DNA of 64,000 bases from Burkholderiaceae bacterium (GCA_947448415.1 CANFMT010000004.1:51253-115252), one strand, 5' to 3'; positions 10,273 to 21,399 are shown, counted from the stretch's first letter. Notes: generated by a model not told the origin, from the letters alone. Numbers and translations: made by a program.

Positions 10273-11367
10273 ATGCATCAAAAAGAACAGCGTCCACGTA
10301 AGTTTGTCTGGCCCCTTCAGGCCATGCCGCTAGCTAGGGCTATGAGCTTAAGTTACGCGCTATTAATCATCTATGTCAGTCTAAATCCATTTGATTTTGA
10401 CTTTCAAAATGGGATAACGGCTTGGGCTTGGGTAAACGCTCCTTTGCCTCGTTTCTTCACTGTATTTGATGTTTCAGTCAATATTCTGGCTTATATTCCG
10501 TTTGGATTTTTGCTGGTTTTTGCTGCGTATCCACGTTGGCGGAATTTTGTCGCCTTAGGCTTAGCATTAGGGCTGAGTGCAGGCCTTGCTTTCTCTGTCG
10601 AGTCTTTGCAGTCTTGGCTGCCAACCAGAATACCGAGCCAAATGGATTGGTGGGCTAATGTATTTGGCGGTCTCTTGGGCGGATTATTGGCAATCCCCTT
10701 GGGTCCTCAGTGGTTGTCGGGAAGCGCTATTCGCCGCCGTTTTGATCAGTGGTTTGGGCTCAATTGGGCTGCGTGCGCTCTTTTCTTATTATTCCCTTGG
10801 TCTCAAATCTATCCTCAGAGTTCATGGTTGGGAACGGGAGTGTGGGGACATGCCATTTTTGGCTCAATTGATTGGGGAACAACTGTTGTTAACCATGTCG
10901 CTCAAGAAACACTTATTACTGCACTCTGCTGGCTAGGAGTAGCTTTACTACTTTCATTGGGTCTGAGGTCAAAGGCGCCTCAGTGGCGCATTCTGAACGG
11001 TCTGCTTATTTTCACTGTAGCAATTAAAACTTTATTTACTGCTCTTCAGTTTGGCGCAGAGTTTGGTTTGATATGGTTCACGGCGGGGGCGCTATGGGGA
11101 ATGGCTTTGGCCAGCATCTTGCTTCGTTGGGCATTAAAACTAAGTCAAATAGCCAAATTTTGGCTGGCTTTGTCTTGTCTTATTAGTGCCACTATCGCAA
11201 TCAATATCTTGCCTGATAATCCTTACTTCGTATTGACCTTACGACATTGGTACCAAGGACGCTTATTGCACTTTAATGAATTAATGCAGTGGGTTTCGGT
11301 GGTATGGTTACCAGTAGCTTTGATATGGATGATTCGTAACGTTACTGAATTTAAATCGCAACATTGA
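10273..11367 (+). CDS. VanZ-like membrane protein
   Basis: Multi-TM protein with SLNPFDF and PFGFLLVF...ESLQSWLPTRIPSQMDWWANVFGG motifs. Confidence 0.8.
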   Translation: MHQKEQRPRKFVWPLQAMPLARAMSLSYALLIIYVSLNPFDFDFQNGITAWAWVNAPLPRFFTVFDVSVNILAYIPFGFLLVFAAYPRWRNFVALGLALGLSAGLAFSVESLQSWLPTRIPSQMDWWANVFGGLLGGLLAIPLGPQWLSGSAIRRRFDQWFGLNWAACALFLLFPWSQIYPQSSWLGTGVWGHAIFGSIDWGTTVVNHVAQETLITALCWLGVALLLSLGLRSKAPQWRILNGLLIFTVAIKTLFTALQFGAEFGLIWFTAGALWGMALASILLRWALKLSQIAKFWLALSCLISATIAINILPDNPYFVLTLRHWYQGRLLHFNELMQWVSVVWLPVALIWMIRNVTEFKSQH

Positions 11368-11383
11368 TGAATATAATTTTTCT

Positions 11384-11692
11384 ATGAGTTTTTCACAGCA
11401 CCTATTTTTTTGTTTAAACCAGCGGAGCAATGGTGAGGATTGCTGTGATCGTCATAATGCGTTTGCTCTCTTTGACTATGCAAAAAAACGAGTGAAAGAA
11501 CTTGGACTATCTGGCCCTGGAAAGATAAGAGTAAACAAGGCGGGATGTCTAGACCGCTGTGCTGATGGTCCTGTAATGGTGATTTATCCATCTGGCGTTT
11601 GGTACACCATGGTGGATACCGACGACGTGGAAGAAATTATTCAATCTCATCTAATCTCAGGTAAACCGGTTGAGCGCCTGCAGTTAGCTTAG
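11384..11692 (+). CDS. Thioredoxin-like (2Fe-2S) ferredoxin
   Basis: FFCLNQR...CC and NKAGCLDRCADGPVMVIYPSGVWY cysteine pattern. Confidence 0.88.
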   Translation: MSFSQHLFFCLNQRSNGEDCCDRHNAFALFDYAKKRVKELGLSGPGKIRVNKAGCLDRCADGPVMVIYPSGVWYTMVDTDDVEEIIQSHLISGKPVERLQLA

Positions 11693-11745
11693 TGATTTGT
11701 TTTGGTAGTTTGTTTTAGTCATTCATTATTGTTGAAAGTTTTCCC

Positions 11746-12462
11746 ATGAATAGCCGCACAAAAGTCATTCATATTGAAGGTATTGTTGGTTTAATGGAAA
11801 TGTCCATTGACCTTCCAGATGAATTAAAAAGTGATCCAACATTTGCAGTACGTGGTTTAGCTTTAGTTGCACACCCTCATCCTCTGATGGGTGGGACGAT
11901 GGATAACAAAGTTGCGCAAACTATGGCCCGCGCTTTTAATCAGTTGGGTTACGTGAGTGTGCGGCCAAATTTTCGTGGTGTAGGTGGCACAGCTGGCGTG
12001 CATGATGATGGTGTTGGTGAGCTAGATGATTTATTGCATGTGACCGATTGGATGCGAACTCCATCAAGCTGGGGGCAGTTTGAAGCTACTGCTAGTCAGT
12101 CATGGACTGCAAGTGCCAATACCTTGCCCTTAGTGGTATCAGGCTTTTCCTTCGGCAGTTTTGTTGGGAGTCATTTGGTGCAAAGGTTGGCTGAATTGGG
12201 GCGCCCAGCAGAGCGACTGGTGATGGTGGGTAGTGCAGCAGGAAAGTGGACCCTTGCCAATGTTCCTGCGGATACGATTTTGATTCACGGTGAACTGGAT
12301 GAGACGATTCCCTTGATTGATGTTTTAGATTGGGCGCGTCCCCAAGAGTTAACCGTGCAAGTGGTGCCGGGAGCTGATCACTTTTTTCATCGCAGATTAC
12401 ATTGCATTCGTAACATCATCACGGGTGCATGGTTGGGTATGCCCGATCATCGAAAACAATAA
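11746..12462 (+). CDS. Alpha/beta hydrolase
   Basis: HPHPLMGGTMDNKV, GFSFGSFVG nucleophile elbow, GADHFFHRRL. Confidence 0.9.
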   Translation: MNSRTKVIHIEGIVGLMEMSIDLPDELKSDPTFAVRGLALVAHPHPLMGGTMDNKVAQTMARAFNQLGYVSVRPNFRGVGGTAGVHDDGVGELDDLLHVTDWMRTPSSWGQFEATASQSWTASANTLPLVVSGFSFGSFVGSHLVQRLAELGRPAERLVMVGSAAGKWTLANVPADTILIHGELDETIPLIDVLDWARPQELTVQVVPGADHFFHRRLHCIRNIITGAWLGMPDHRKQ

Positions 12463-12476
12463 GAGGAATTAAAGTC

Positions 12477-12743
12477 ATGTCAGAAGAAAAGTCACTCATC
12501 GAATATCCCTCACTCTTTCCAATTAAGGTGATGGGTAAATCAAATCCAGAGTATCTGCCTGCAATAGTACATATTGCCAAACAATTTGATCCTACATTTG
12601 ATGAGAGCAAGGTAGAGCAACGACCTTCAAAAGACGGGAATTATTTAGGCATTACTTTACCGATTACGGCTACAAGTCGTGAGCAGTTGGATGAACTGTA
12701 CAGAACCCTCTCTACACATCCATTAGTCAGCATAGTGCTTTGA
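12477..12743 (+). CDS. DUF493 (YbeD-like) protein
   Basis: YPSLFPIKVMGKS...; ATG at 12477 preceded by aagagg; adjacent to lipB as commonly seen. Confidence 0.88.
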   Translation: MSEEKSLIEYPSLFPIKVMGKSNPEYLPAIVHIAKQFDPTFDESKVEQRPSKDGNYLGITLPITATSREQLDELYRTLSTHPLVSIVL

Positions 12744-12749
12744 TTTAAT

Positions 12750-13397
12750 TTGATGTCATTTTTAGTAAAACAACTTGGACTAGTGGATTACGCTTCAACT
12801 TATGAGGCGATGCAAGTATTTACTAAAGACCGAAATTCCCAAACCTTAGATGAGATTTGGGTTTTAGAGCATTTACCCGTATTTACATTGGGGCTTGCTG
12901 GAGACGCTAGCAACCTACATTCGCCAAGTAGCCAAATTCCATTGGTGCAAGTCGATCGTGGTGGTGAAATTACTTATCATGGCCCAGGGCAAATCGTGAT
13001 TTATCTCTTGCTTGATCTCAAGCGACTCGGTATTTTCGTAAAAGAGTTGGTATCGCGAATAGAACAGGCCCTGATTGATACGCTGGCAGATTTTGGTATT
13101 GCTGCAGAGAGGCATGCTGGCGCGCCTGGAATTTACGTGGCTGAGCAGGCTGGAGTGACCCAAGAGTGGGTTGGTGCCAAGATTGCGGCTTTGGGTCTTA
13201 AGGTCTCTAAAAGCTGCTCATATCATGGTCTAGCCCTCAATGTGGCTACAGATTTAGAGGCTTTCAAGCGTATCCACCCTTGTGGCTATGAGGGCTTAAA
13301 GACAATCGATATGCAAACCCTTGGGATCAAGGACAATATAGAGACTATTAGCCAAAGGCTTTTGGAGCACCTACAAAAGCAACTAATGCCATCATGA
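12750..13397 (+). CDS. lipB: Octanoyltransferase
   Basis: [19 protein letters not shown] and SYHGLALNV motifs. Confidence 0.96.
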   Translation: MMSFLVKQLGLVDYASTYEAMQVFTKDRNSQTLDEIWVLEHLPVFTLGLAGDASNLHSPSSQIPLVQVDRGGEITYHGPGQIVIYLLLDLKRLGIFVKELVSRIEQALIDTLADFGIAAERHAGAPGIYVAEQAGVTQEWVGAKIAALGLKVSKSCSYHGLALNVATDLEAFKRIHPCGYEGLKTIDMQTLGIKDNIETISQRLLEHLQKQLMPS

Positions 13398-14404
13398 CTA
13401 TAAATAAGCCTGAAACAAAGACGCCTACTGAGGCACGTCAAGACCTGAATTACGATGCGACACGCAAGCAAAAGTCGAGCGAAAAGACTGCGCGCATTCC
13501 AATCAAAATTATTCCCCTAGAAGAAGTTCTAAAGAAGCCTGATTGGATCCGAGTGAAGGCTGCCTCTGGTAATTCTCGCTTTAACGAAATCAAAAAGATT
13601 TTGCGTGAGAACGAATTGGTGACTGTTTGCGAAGAAGCAAGCTGTCCAAATATTGGCGAATGCTTTGGTAAGGGCACTGCAACTTTCATGATCATGGGCG
13701 ATAAGTGCACGCGTCGTTGCCCCTTTTGTGATGTGGGGCATGGTAGACCTGATCCGCTCGATACAAAAGAGCCATCCAATCTGGCTCGCACCATAGCCGC
13801 TCTGAAACTCAATTACGTTGTGATTACTAGCGTTGATCGTGATGATTTGCGTGATGGTGGCGCAATGCACTATGTGGACTGTATTTCTCAATCTCGCGAT
13901 TTATCTCCTAATACGCGCATCGAAGTATTGGTTCCAGATTTTCGTGGGCGCCTAGACAAAGCATTAGATATTTTTTCAGAGCATGCACCCAATGGTTTGC
14001 CAGACGTGATGAATCACAACTTAGAAACAGTGCCTCGTTTATATAAAGAGGCAAGACCGGGCGCTGATTATTTTCATTCCTTAAAGTTGTTGAAAGATTT
14101 CAAAGAGCGCTTCCCCCATGTTCCCACTAAGAGTGGTTTGATGGTTGGGCTTGGTGAAACTGATGAAGAAATTTTGGAAGTAATGCGCGATATGCGTGAG
14201 CACAATATCGACATGCTGACTATTGGCCAATACTTGGCACCATCCGGCCATCACTTGCCAGTAAGGCGCTACGTTCATCCTGACGTTTTCAAGATGTTTG
14301 AAGAAAAAGCTTATGAAATGGGCTTCTCGCATGCGGCAGTGGGTGCCATGGTTAGATCAAGCTACCACGCTGATCAGCAGGCTCAGGGAGCTGGGGTTGT
14401 TTAG
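13394..14404 (+). CDS. lipA: Lipoyl synthase
   Basis: [13 protein letters not shown] and [14 protein letters not shown] (radical SAM CxxxCxxC). Confidence 0.97.
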   Translation: MTINKPETKTPTEARQDLNYDATRKQKSSEKTARIPIKIIPLEEVLKKPDWIRVKAASGNSRFNEIKKILRENELVTVCEEASCPNIGECFGKGTATFMIMGDKCTRRCPFCDVGHGRPDPLDTKEPSNLARTIAALKLNYVVITSVDRDDLRDGGAMHYVDCISQSRDLSPNTRIEVLVPDFRGRLDKALDIFSEHAPNGLPDVMNHNLETVPRLYKEARPGADYFHSLKLLKDFKERFPHVPTKSGLMVGLGETDEEILEVMRDMREHNIDMLTIGQYLAPSGHHLPVRRYVHPDVFKMFEEKAYEMGFSHAAVGAMVRSSYHADQQAQGAGVV

Positions 14405-14981
14405 AGGGGTAATAAAAGTTGGCGCCTTGTTGGCAATAACTTTTTTATTTCTAGCCTGTAGTCCAAGATTAGACTGGCGTAGCGTTCAGTCCCCCCAGGA
14501 GAGGTATACCGCTTTATTTCCAGGCAAGCCGGATAAATTAGATCGGCGCATTCCCTATCTGGACCAAGAGTTTTTACAGGTTCTTGAAGCAGTAAAAATT
14601 GATGACGATATTTATTCGATCAGCACCATTCAATTGCCGGCGATGCAGGGCGCTTTGCTAAGTAAGCTTCTTATGCAATTACAGGCTAATTTAATTGATA
14701 GGGCAAAAGCATCTGGTGGTGATGTTGCTGTTGAGGATGTGTTTTATAAAACAGCAGAGAAGCAACGTTTGCCGACCAAAGATTATTTTTTAGATTTGAA
14801 GACTAATGGAAAATCGCAGCAACTCATGCGCGTTCGTTGGATTAATCGAGTTGCGCCAAATGGCGATACTTGGATTTATCAGATCTCAGTGCTGCATACG
14901 AATGCAGGTACGGCAAACGCAAAAACTTTTTTCACTCAAGAAGAGTATGAAAATTTCTTTAGTGATTTCTCTCCAGAGTAA
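14397..14981 (+). CDS. Predicted lipoprotein of unknown function
   Basis: Hydrophobic N-terminus ending FLFLACS (lipobox). Track start 14298 lies deep in lipA; a TTG at 14397 is a more plausible start. Confidence 0.65.
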   Translation: MFRGVIKVGALLAITFLFLACSPRLDWRSVQSPQERYTALFPGKPDKLDRRIPYLDQEFLQVLEAVKIDDDIYSISTIQLPAMQGALLSKLLMQLQANLIDRAKASGGDVAVEDVFYKTAEKQRLPTKDYFLDLKTNGKSQQLMRVRWINRVAPNGDTWIYQISVLHTNAGTANAKTFFTQEEYENFFSDFSPE

Positions 14982-15021
14982 ATCTAAAGAATTAAATTTG
15001 CTGCAGTACAGTAATTAGCTA

Positions 15022-15276
15022 TTACTGTTTTTCAAGTGCAGCAACTTTAGCTTCAAGCGCTTCTAATTTTTCACGTGTCTTAGCAAGTACCCTAGTTTGA
15101 AGTTCAAACTCTTCACGCGTTACCAAATCCATCTTTTGGAATCCTTGATTCATCATGGCGCGAACATTTTTTTCAATTTCTTGCGCTGGTGAATTGCGGA
15201 TGGCATCCCCCACCTTGTTTTGCATATCGTTGGCAATACGTTGAATCTGTTCGAGGATTTCGCCTGGTTTTTGCAT
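15022..15276 (-). CDS. UbiK-type accessory factor (BMFP domain, YqiC-like)
   Basis: 84 aa, coiled-coil C-terminus VTREEFELQTRVLAKTREKLEALEAKVAALE. Confidence 0.88.
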   Translation of the reverse strand: MQKPGEILEQIQRIANDMQNKVGDAIRNSPAQEIEKNVRAMMNQGFQKMDLVTREEFELQTRVLAKTREKLEALEAKVAALEKQ

Positions 15277-15398
15277 GATTTGGGTTCGCAGTTCTATTGA
15301 GAGTTGCAGAAAAGATACACATTCATATTTTAAGTTGTATGGGTAAAAATGCCCAAAAGGGGTTAAACCTCCAAAAAAGCCCTAAATTCACCCATCAG

Positions 15399-15425
15399 GT
15401 GCAATATTAAGCACCAATAAAGTGC
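15399..15425 (+). promoter_or_regulatory. NtrC-like dyad upstream of the porin-glnK-amtB operon
   Basis: GCACCAATAAAGTGC (15411-15425, GCAC-N7-GTGC) with a further GTGC half-site at 15399-15402. Confidence 0.5.
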
Positions 15426-15538
15426 ATTTGCATTATTAGGGGGAATTGTGACAAAGCCATGAACCCTAGGGCATTCAATATCACTCCATGCATTAAGCAT
15501 TTAACCCCTATTTTATTTCTAACAGTAAGGAGTAACAC

Positions 15539-16471
15539 ATGAAAACTTTACACAAAACAGCGATTTCTTCGGCAGCAATTGCTTTGTTGGCTGGATTGTC
15601 ATCAGCAGCTTTTGCGGCTGATGAGCCTGCAGCAGCACCAGAGGTCAGCCCTGTTACAGCAAACGTGACTGTTGCTAGCAACTACATCTATCGCGGTTTG
15701 ACACAAACTAACAACAAACCAGCCATTCAAGGTGGATTTGATTATGCACATGAGAGCGGCTTCTACATCGGTAACTGGAACTCAAGCATTAGCTGGATAA
15801 GCGACGGCTACGGTGGTGGTGGTCAAGGTGGTCATTCTGTTTCAGCTCCTGTTGAGATGGACTTTTATGCTGGCTTTAAGAAAGAACTGATTGGTGAAGG
15901 TTTTGCTACGGACATCGGTGTTCTTCAGTATTACTATCCAACATCAGGTCTTCCATCAAGCCAATCTAATGCATGGGTAACTGGAAATCCAACTTCACGC
16001 CAAGCGTCAGGTACTACACCAAGCACAACAGAGTTGTATGCTGCTCAAAACTTTACATTCGGACCGGTGACCGGTTTTGGCAAACTCTCATATGCCGTAA
16101 CAACTTTGTTTGGTCTCCAACAGTCTTCCGGCGCTTTGTATCCTGATTTAACAGCGAACTACGACACTGGATTCTATGGAATTACTGTGAATGCCCACGT
16201 TGGCTACCAATACGTTCCCAATAACGTAACATCATCTGTAGCTCAAGTTACAGCTGCTGGTAATCCGCGTGCTATGGCAGGAACTTACAATGCAAGTTAT
16301 GCTGACTGGAAGCTTGGATTTACAAAAGACTTCGGCGGTGGCTTATCCGGTACTGCTTACTACACCGGTACAAGCGCGCAAAAAAATGGCAGCTACTACG
16401 TATACGCTACGCCTAACGGTGGCAACCAAGGTCGCGGCAATGCAGTTGTTGCTTTGACTAAAGCTTTCTAA
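15539..16471 (+). CDS. TorF family putative porin
   Basis: Signal peptide, VTANVTVASNYIYRGLTQTNNKPAIQGGFDYAHESGFYIGNWNS, C-terminal Phe. Confidence 0.85.
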   Translation: MKTLHKTAISSAAIALLAGLSSAAFAADEPAAAPEVSPVTANVTVASNYIYRGLTQTNNKPAIQGGFDYAHESGFYIGNWNSSISWISDGYGGGGQGGHSVSAPVEMDFYAGFKKELIGEGFATDIGVLQYYYPTSGLPSSQSNAWVTGNPTSRQASGTTPSTTELYAAQNFTFGPVTGFGKLSYAVTTLFGLQQSSGALYPDLTANYDTGFYGITVNAHVGYQYVPNNVTSSVAQVTAAGNPRAMAGTYNASYADWKLGFTKDFGGGLSGTAYYTGTSAQKNGSYYVYATPNGGNQGRGNAVVALTKAF

Positions 16472-16483
16472 TTTCCACTCTGA

Positions 16484-16834
<351 letters not shown>

Positions 16835-16847
16835 AGAGAGGTTCAAA

Positions 16848-18338
16848 ATGTTAACTTGGATGAAACGACTCGTTGCCGGAAGCGCTATGGCTCTGGCTAT
16901 AGGCGCAACTGGTGTCATGGCTACTTCACCGGCATATGCTGCTGATGAAGCAAAAGCCCCCGCTGTAACAGCTCCTGCGGCCGCTACGGCTGCCGCTGAG
17001 GCGCCTGCTGCAGTGCTTTGCTCTGAAAAATGCAATAAAGCAGATATTGCCTGGATGATGGTTTGTACAGCATTAGTGCTGTTGATGACTCTTCCTGGCT
17101 TGGCGTTGTTCTACGGCGGTTTAACTCGCAGCAAGAACATCTTGTCTATCTGCATGCAATGTTTCATGGTCTTTTCTCTGATTACAGTGCTATGGGCTAT
17201 TTATGGCTATAGTTTTGCATTCACGGAAGGCGGAGCATTCGTAGGTGGATTAGATCGTCTCTTCTTGGGTGGTATGAATCCAGAGTCAGTGGCAGCAACC
17301 TTTAGCAAGGGTGTTGTGATTCCTGAGTATGTGTTTATGGCTTTCCAAGCAGTGTTCGCAACTATTACCTGCTGTTTGATTATTGGCTCATTTGCTGAGC
17401 GCGCTAAGTTCTCTGCAATCTTAGTATTCATGGTGATTTGGTTCACATTTAGCTACCTGCCAATCGCTCACATGGTTTGGTTCTGGCCTGGTCCAGATGA
17501 CATCAAAGATGCTGCATCGCTCGAAGCAATTACTGCTCGTGCTGGTTGGTTGTGGCAAAAAGGTGTTCTCGACTTTGCTGGCGGTACTGTTGTGCACATC
17601 AATGCTGCGATCGCTGGTTTAGTTGGTTCCTTTGTTATCGGCAAGCGTTTGGGCTACGGTAAAGAAGCAATGAAGCCACACAACTTAGTTTATGTAATGA
17701 CTGGTGCTGCTCTCTTGTGGTTCGGTTGGTTTGGTTTCAATGCTGGTTCTGCGCTTGAAGCAAATGGCACTGCTGGCTTAGCATTCGTGAATACATATCT
17801 AGCTACTGCCGCTGCTGTATTAGGTTGGTCTGTTGCTGAATGGGTTCTCAAAGGCAAGCCTTCCATGTTGGGAGCTGCTTCTGGTTGTGTAGCTGGTTTA
17901 GTTGCTATTACTCCTGCAGCAGGTTTTGCCGGCCCTATGGGTTCAATCATCATCGGCTTGATCGCTGGCGTAGTTTGCCTCTGGGGTGTTACTGGACTTA
18001 AGAAAATCTTGGGATCAGATGACAGCTTGGACGTATTCGGTGTTCATGGCGTAGGCGGTATTACTGGTGCATTGTTGACTGGTGTATTCGCTGATCCAGC
18101 GTTGGGTGGCTCCGGTATTTGGGACTATGTAGCTAATGCGGTTGCTCCTGATTACTCAATTGCTAGCCAATTGTGGATCCAGGCTCAAGGCGTGATTACT
18201 ACTGTAATCTGGTCTGGCGTTGTCTCTTTCGTAGCCTTCAAATTGATCGATATCGTGATTGGGTTGCGCGTCAAGGAAGAAGAAGAGCGCGAAGGCTTGG
18301 ATATCAGCTCACACGGTGAGACTGCATACGAGTCTTAA
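16848..18338 (+). CDS. amtB: Ammonium transporter
   Basis: ATG at 16848; signal peptide then AWMMVCTALVLLMTLPGLALFYGGL; the upstream part of the track ORF overlaps glnK and is not coding. Confidence 0.96.
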   Translation: MLTWMKRLVAGSAMALAIGATGVMATSPAYAADEAKAPAVTAPAAATAAAEAPAAVLCSEKCNKADIAWMMVCTALVLLMTLPGLALFYGGLTRSKNILSICMQCFMVFSLITVLWAIYGYSFAFTEGGAFVGGLDRLFLGGMNPESVAATFSKGVVIPEYVFMAFQAVFATITCCLIIGSFAERAKFSAILVFMVIWFTFSYLPIAHMVWFWPGPDDIKDAASLEAITARAGWLWQKGVLDFAGGTVVHINAAIAGLVGSFVIGKRLGYGKEAMKPHNLVYVMTGAALLWFGWFGFNAGSALEANGTAGLAFVNTYLATAAAVLGWSVAEWVLKGKPSMLGAASGCVAGLVAITPAAGFAGPMGSIIIGLIAGVVCLWGVTGLKKILGSDDSLDVFGVHGVGGITGALLTGVFADPALGGSGIWDYVANAVAPDYSIASQLWIQAQGVITTVIWSGVVSFVAFKLIDIVIGLRVKEEEEREGLDISSHGETAYES

Positions 18339-18356
18339 TTTGTAGATTTACCCCTC

Positions 18357-18422
18357 ACTAGGCGGCCTTGGTTGGGTGCCTAGTTTTAAGCGCGGGATCC
18401 TCGGATTCCGCGTCTTTCTTTT
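18357..18422 (+). terminator. Two tandem rho-independent-like hairpins after amtB
   Basis: ACTAGGC...GCCTAGTTTT (18357-18387) and CGCGGGATCCTCGGATTCCGCG followed by TCTTTCTTTT (18391-18422). Confidence 0.75.
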
Positions 18423-18442
18423 AATAATCTTACAATGGTGGA

Positions 18443-19741
18443 ATGGTTCCACATCTCATCACTGCACTAAGCGGCCCTTTGCTCGAATTAGAGTCAAAGG
18501 TACTAGAAGCGACCCCAACCATTGAGCGTTGGTTCAGGTTGGAGTGGCAAGAGCACACCCCACCTTTTTACTGCTCCGTTGATTTGCGTAATTCTGGTTT
18601 TAAGCTGGCGCCAGTCGATACCAATTTATTCCCTGGCGGTTTTAATAATCTATCCCCACAGATGTTACCTTTAGCTGTTCAAGCAGCAATGGCGGCGATT
18701 GAGAAGATTTGTCCAGAAGCCAAAAATCTATTGCTCATTCCCGAGAAACATACTCGCAATACTTTTTATTTACAAAATATTGCTCGCTTATCTTCAATAT
18801 TGCGCCAAGCAGGTTTAAATGTCCGTCTTGGAACTTTTTCCGAAGAAATTAAAAAGCCTACTTGGATTGAGTTACCGGACGGCAATCGTTTGTTGATGGA
18901 GCCTTTATCACGCTTAGGTTTAAAGAAGCAGCGCTTAGGGTTAAAAGATTTTGACCCATGCTCGATTTTGCTCAATAACGATCTTTCGGCTGGCATTCCT
19001 CCGATCTTAGAAAATATCTATGAGCAATATTTGTTGCCAGGCTTGCATGCTGGCTGGCATGTTCGTCGTAAATCCAATCATTTTGCTGCTTATGAGGAAG
19101 TTGCCAAGAAATTTGCCAAAGTAGTTGATATTGATCCTTGGATGATTAATCCTTACTTTACAAGCTGCTCAAATATTAATTTTCATGAGCGTAAGGGCGA
19201 GGATGAATTGCAGACCGCAGTAGAGCAAGTGCTGAAGAAGACTGCTAAAAAATATCGTGAATATGGCATCAAAGAAAAGCCATATGTCGTCGTCAAGGCT
19301 GATGCCGGTACTTATGGCATGGGCGTCATGGTTGTAAATGATCCATCTCAGCTCAAGGGCTTAAATCGCAAAGACCGCAATAAGATGAGTGTTGTGAAAG
19401 AAGGTCTTGAAGTCAGTGATGTTTTGATTCAAGAGGGCGTCTACACCTTTGAGAAGGTCAATGAAGCGGTGGCAGAGCCTGTGGTATACATGATTGATCG
19501 CTATGTAATTGGCGGCTTCTATCGCGTGCATACAGATCGCGGCCCAGATGAAAATCTCAATGCGCCGGGCATGCATTTTGTTCCGCTGGCTTTTGAGCAA
19601 AACTCAATGCCTGACTTAGGTGCTAAGCCTGGTAGTGCGGCACCAAATCGCTTCTACTTATATGGTGTCGTTGCGCGCTTAGCTCTTCTTGCTGCATCGT
19701 TGGAGCTAGAGCGTACCGACCCGAATGCTGAAGTTGCATAA
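18443..19741 (+). CDS. gshA: Glutamate--cysteine ligase (proteobacterial type)
   Basis: 432 aa, CSVDLRNSGFKLAPVDTNLFPGGFNNL; directly precedes gshB. Confidence 0.92.
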   Translation: MVPHLITALSGPLLELESKVLEATPTIERWFRLEWQEHTPPFYCSVDLRNSGFKLAPVDTNLFPGGFNNLSPQMLPLAVQAAMAAIEKICPEAKNLLLIPEKHTRNTFYLQNIARLSSILRQAGLNVRLGTFSEEIKKPTWIELPDGNRLLMEPLSRLGLKKQRLGLKDFDPCSILLNNDLSAGIPPILENIYEQYLLPGLHAGWHVRRKSNHFAAYEEVAKKFAKVVDIDPWMINPYFTSCSNINFHERKGEDELQTAVEQVLKKTAKKYREYGIKEKPYVVVKADAGTYGMGVMVVNDPSQLKGLNRKDRNKMSVVKEGLEVSDVLIQEGVYTFEKVNEAVAEPVVYMIDRYVIGGFYRVHTDRGPDENLNAPGMHFVPLAFEQNSMPDLGAKPGSAAPNRFYLYGVVARLALLAASLELERTDPNAEVA

Positions 19742-19746
19742 ATAGT

Positions 19747-20688
19747 ATGATTTTTTTATTCATTGCCGATCCGCTTGAATCTTTCAAGATAAAAAAAGAT
19801 TCCACATTAGCAATGATGCGTGTAGCGCAAGATGCGGGGCATCAGCTTTGGTTTTGTGAGTCGCGCAATATATTGTGGAAAGACAATATTGTTCATGCTG
19901 ATTGCCAATCGCTAACTATCAAACCAGGTGCCACCCCTTGGTTTGAATTAGGTCATACAGAATCGCGAGCGCTCAATTCGTTTTCTGCTGTATTGATGCG
20001 CACAGATCCGCCTTTTAATATTGAATATCTCAATACCACATGGTTGCTCTCTGCCGCTGTTCGTCAAGGGGCTAAAGTATTTAATGAGCCTAGCGCCGTG
20101 CGCGATCACTCTGAAAAACTATCTATTACAGAATTTCCGGAGCTCACTCCCCCAACCTTGGTAACTCGCGAACTTAGCGCAGTCCAAGAATTTCATAAAG
20201 TACATCAAGATATCGTCATTAAACCCCTGGATGGTATGGGTGGTATGGGGATATTTCGGGTTGGTCCGGACGGGCTTAACCTTGCCAGTATTGTTGAGAC
20301 CTTGGGTGAGAATGGCGCTAGAACTTTGATGATTCAGCGTTTTTTACCTGAAATAGCACAAGGTGATAAACGCGTTCTTTTAATTGGTGGAGAGGTGGTT
20401 CCTTTTGCTTTAGCGCGCATTCCACAGGGTAGTGAAATTCGTGGAAATTTAGCGGCTGGAGGCAGAGGTGTTGCCATGCCATTAAGTGATACTGAAATGA
20501 ATATTGCTCAAAGGCTGGCGCCGAAATTAAACCAACGAGGTTTATTTCTAGTTGGGCTAGACTTAATTGGTGGATACCTTACAGAAATAAATGTAACCAG
20601 CCCAACATGTTTCGTAGAAATTACTGAGCAAAGTGGTTTTAATGTCTCACAATTTTGGTTAAAAGCACTTGAAAAGGCATTGTCATAA
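19747..20688 (+). CDS. gshB: Glutathione synthetase
   Basis: MRTDPPFNIEYL, KPLDGMGGMGIFRV, GGRGVAMPL motifs. Confidence 0.95.
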   Translation: MIFLFIADPLESFKIKKDSTLAMMRVAQDAGHQLWFCESRNILWKDNIVHADCQSLTIKPGATPWFELGHTESRALNSFSAVLMRTDPPFNIEYLNTTWLLSAAVRQGAKVFNEPSAVRDHSEKLSITEFPELTPPTLVTRELSAVQEFHKVHQDIVIKPLDGMGGMGIFRVGPDGLNLASIVETLGENGARTLMIQRFLPEIAQGDKRVLLIGGEVVPFALARIPQGSEIRGNLAAGGRGVAMPLSDTEMNIAQRLAPKLNQRGLFLVGLDLIGGYLTEINVTSPTCFVEITEQSGFNVSQFWLKALEKALS

Positions 20689-20689
20689 T

Positions 20690-21112
20690 ATGGCTGGAAT
20701 CGTCATTGTTGCTCACACACCTATTGCTAGCGCAATGTTAAGTTTTGCCGAGCATACTTTTGGTGTTGTGCCAGAGCGTGTTAGGGCTGTTGATATTCCA
20801 CCATATGAAGATACCAAAGTGAGCTTTGACCGTGTTTTGAAGGCGGCTTACGGCGTCAATACTGGTAACGGTGTTTTAATTTTGACTGATGTTATGGGCG
20901 CTACCCCAGCAAACGTAGCCTCTAAGCTAGAAAACCTGGGTCCACTATCCGGACTAAATGCCCCTGTGATTGTTTTGGCGGGTTTAAATCTCCCAATGCT
21001 AATGCGTTGCATTTCTCATCGAGGCGATAGTCTTGAGGAATTGGCTAAAAAAGCATTGAACGGTGGACAACATGGAATTTTGCGTCTTGGCGCAAAAGTG
21101 GATCAAGAGTAA
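20690..21112 (+). CDS. PTS sugar transporter subunit IIA (mannose family)
   Basis: MAGIVIVAHTPIASAML...LILTDVMGATPANVA. Confidence 0.9.
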   Translation: MAGIVIVAHTPIASAMLSFAEHTFGVVPERVRAVDIPPYEDTKVSFDRVLKAAYGVNTGNGVLILTDVMGATPANVASKLENLGPLSGLNAPVIVLAGLNLPMLMRCISHRGDSLEELAKKALNGGQHGILRLGAKVDQE

Positions 21113-21129
21113 AAGGAGTAAAGCCCGCA

Positions 21130-21399
21130 ATGCCAGTCGCTGAAATCGAAATTATTAATAAGCTAGGGTTGCATGCTCGCGCATCAGCTAAGCTATCCCA
21201 ATTAGCCGCGCAATTTCCTTGTGAAATATTTTTGTCACGCAATGGTCGTCAAATTAATGCCAAGAGCATTATGGGCGTAATGATGTTGGCTGCAGGAATT
21301 GGAAGTACCGTGACTTTGGAGACCGTAGGTGACCAAGCAGACGAGGCAATGGTGGCGCTTACTGCATTAATTAACGATCGCTTTGGTGAGGGCGAATAA
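21130..21399 (+). CDS. ptsH: HPr phosphocarrier protein
   Basis: NKLGLHARASAKL His motif and KSIMGVMMLAAGIG Ser motif. Confidence 0.95.
   Translation: MPVAEIEIINKLGLHARASAKLSQLAAQFPCEIFLSRNGRQINAKSIMGVMMLAAGIGSTVTLETVGDQADEAMVALTALINDRFGEGE

Noticed and set aside
13450-13891. Two antisense ORFs of 120 aa across lipA
   Set aside because: Mirror ORFs of a strongly conserved gene; compositional artefacts
14298-14396. N-terminal part of ORF 14298..14981 ([32 protein letters not shown])
   Set aside because: Lies wholly inside lipA in another frame; a lipoprotein signal starting near 14397 is more likely
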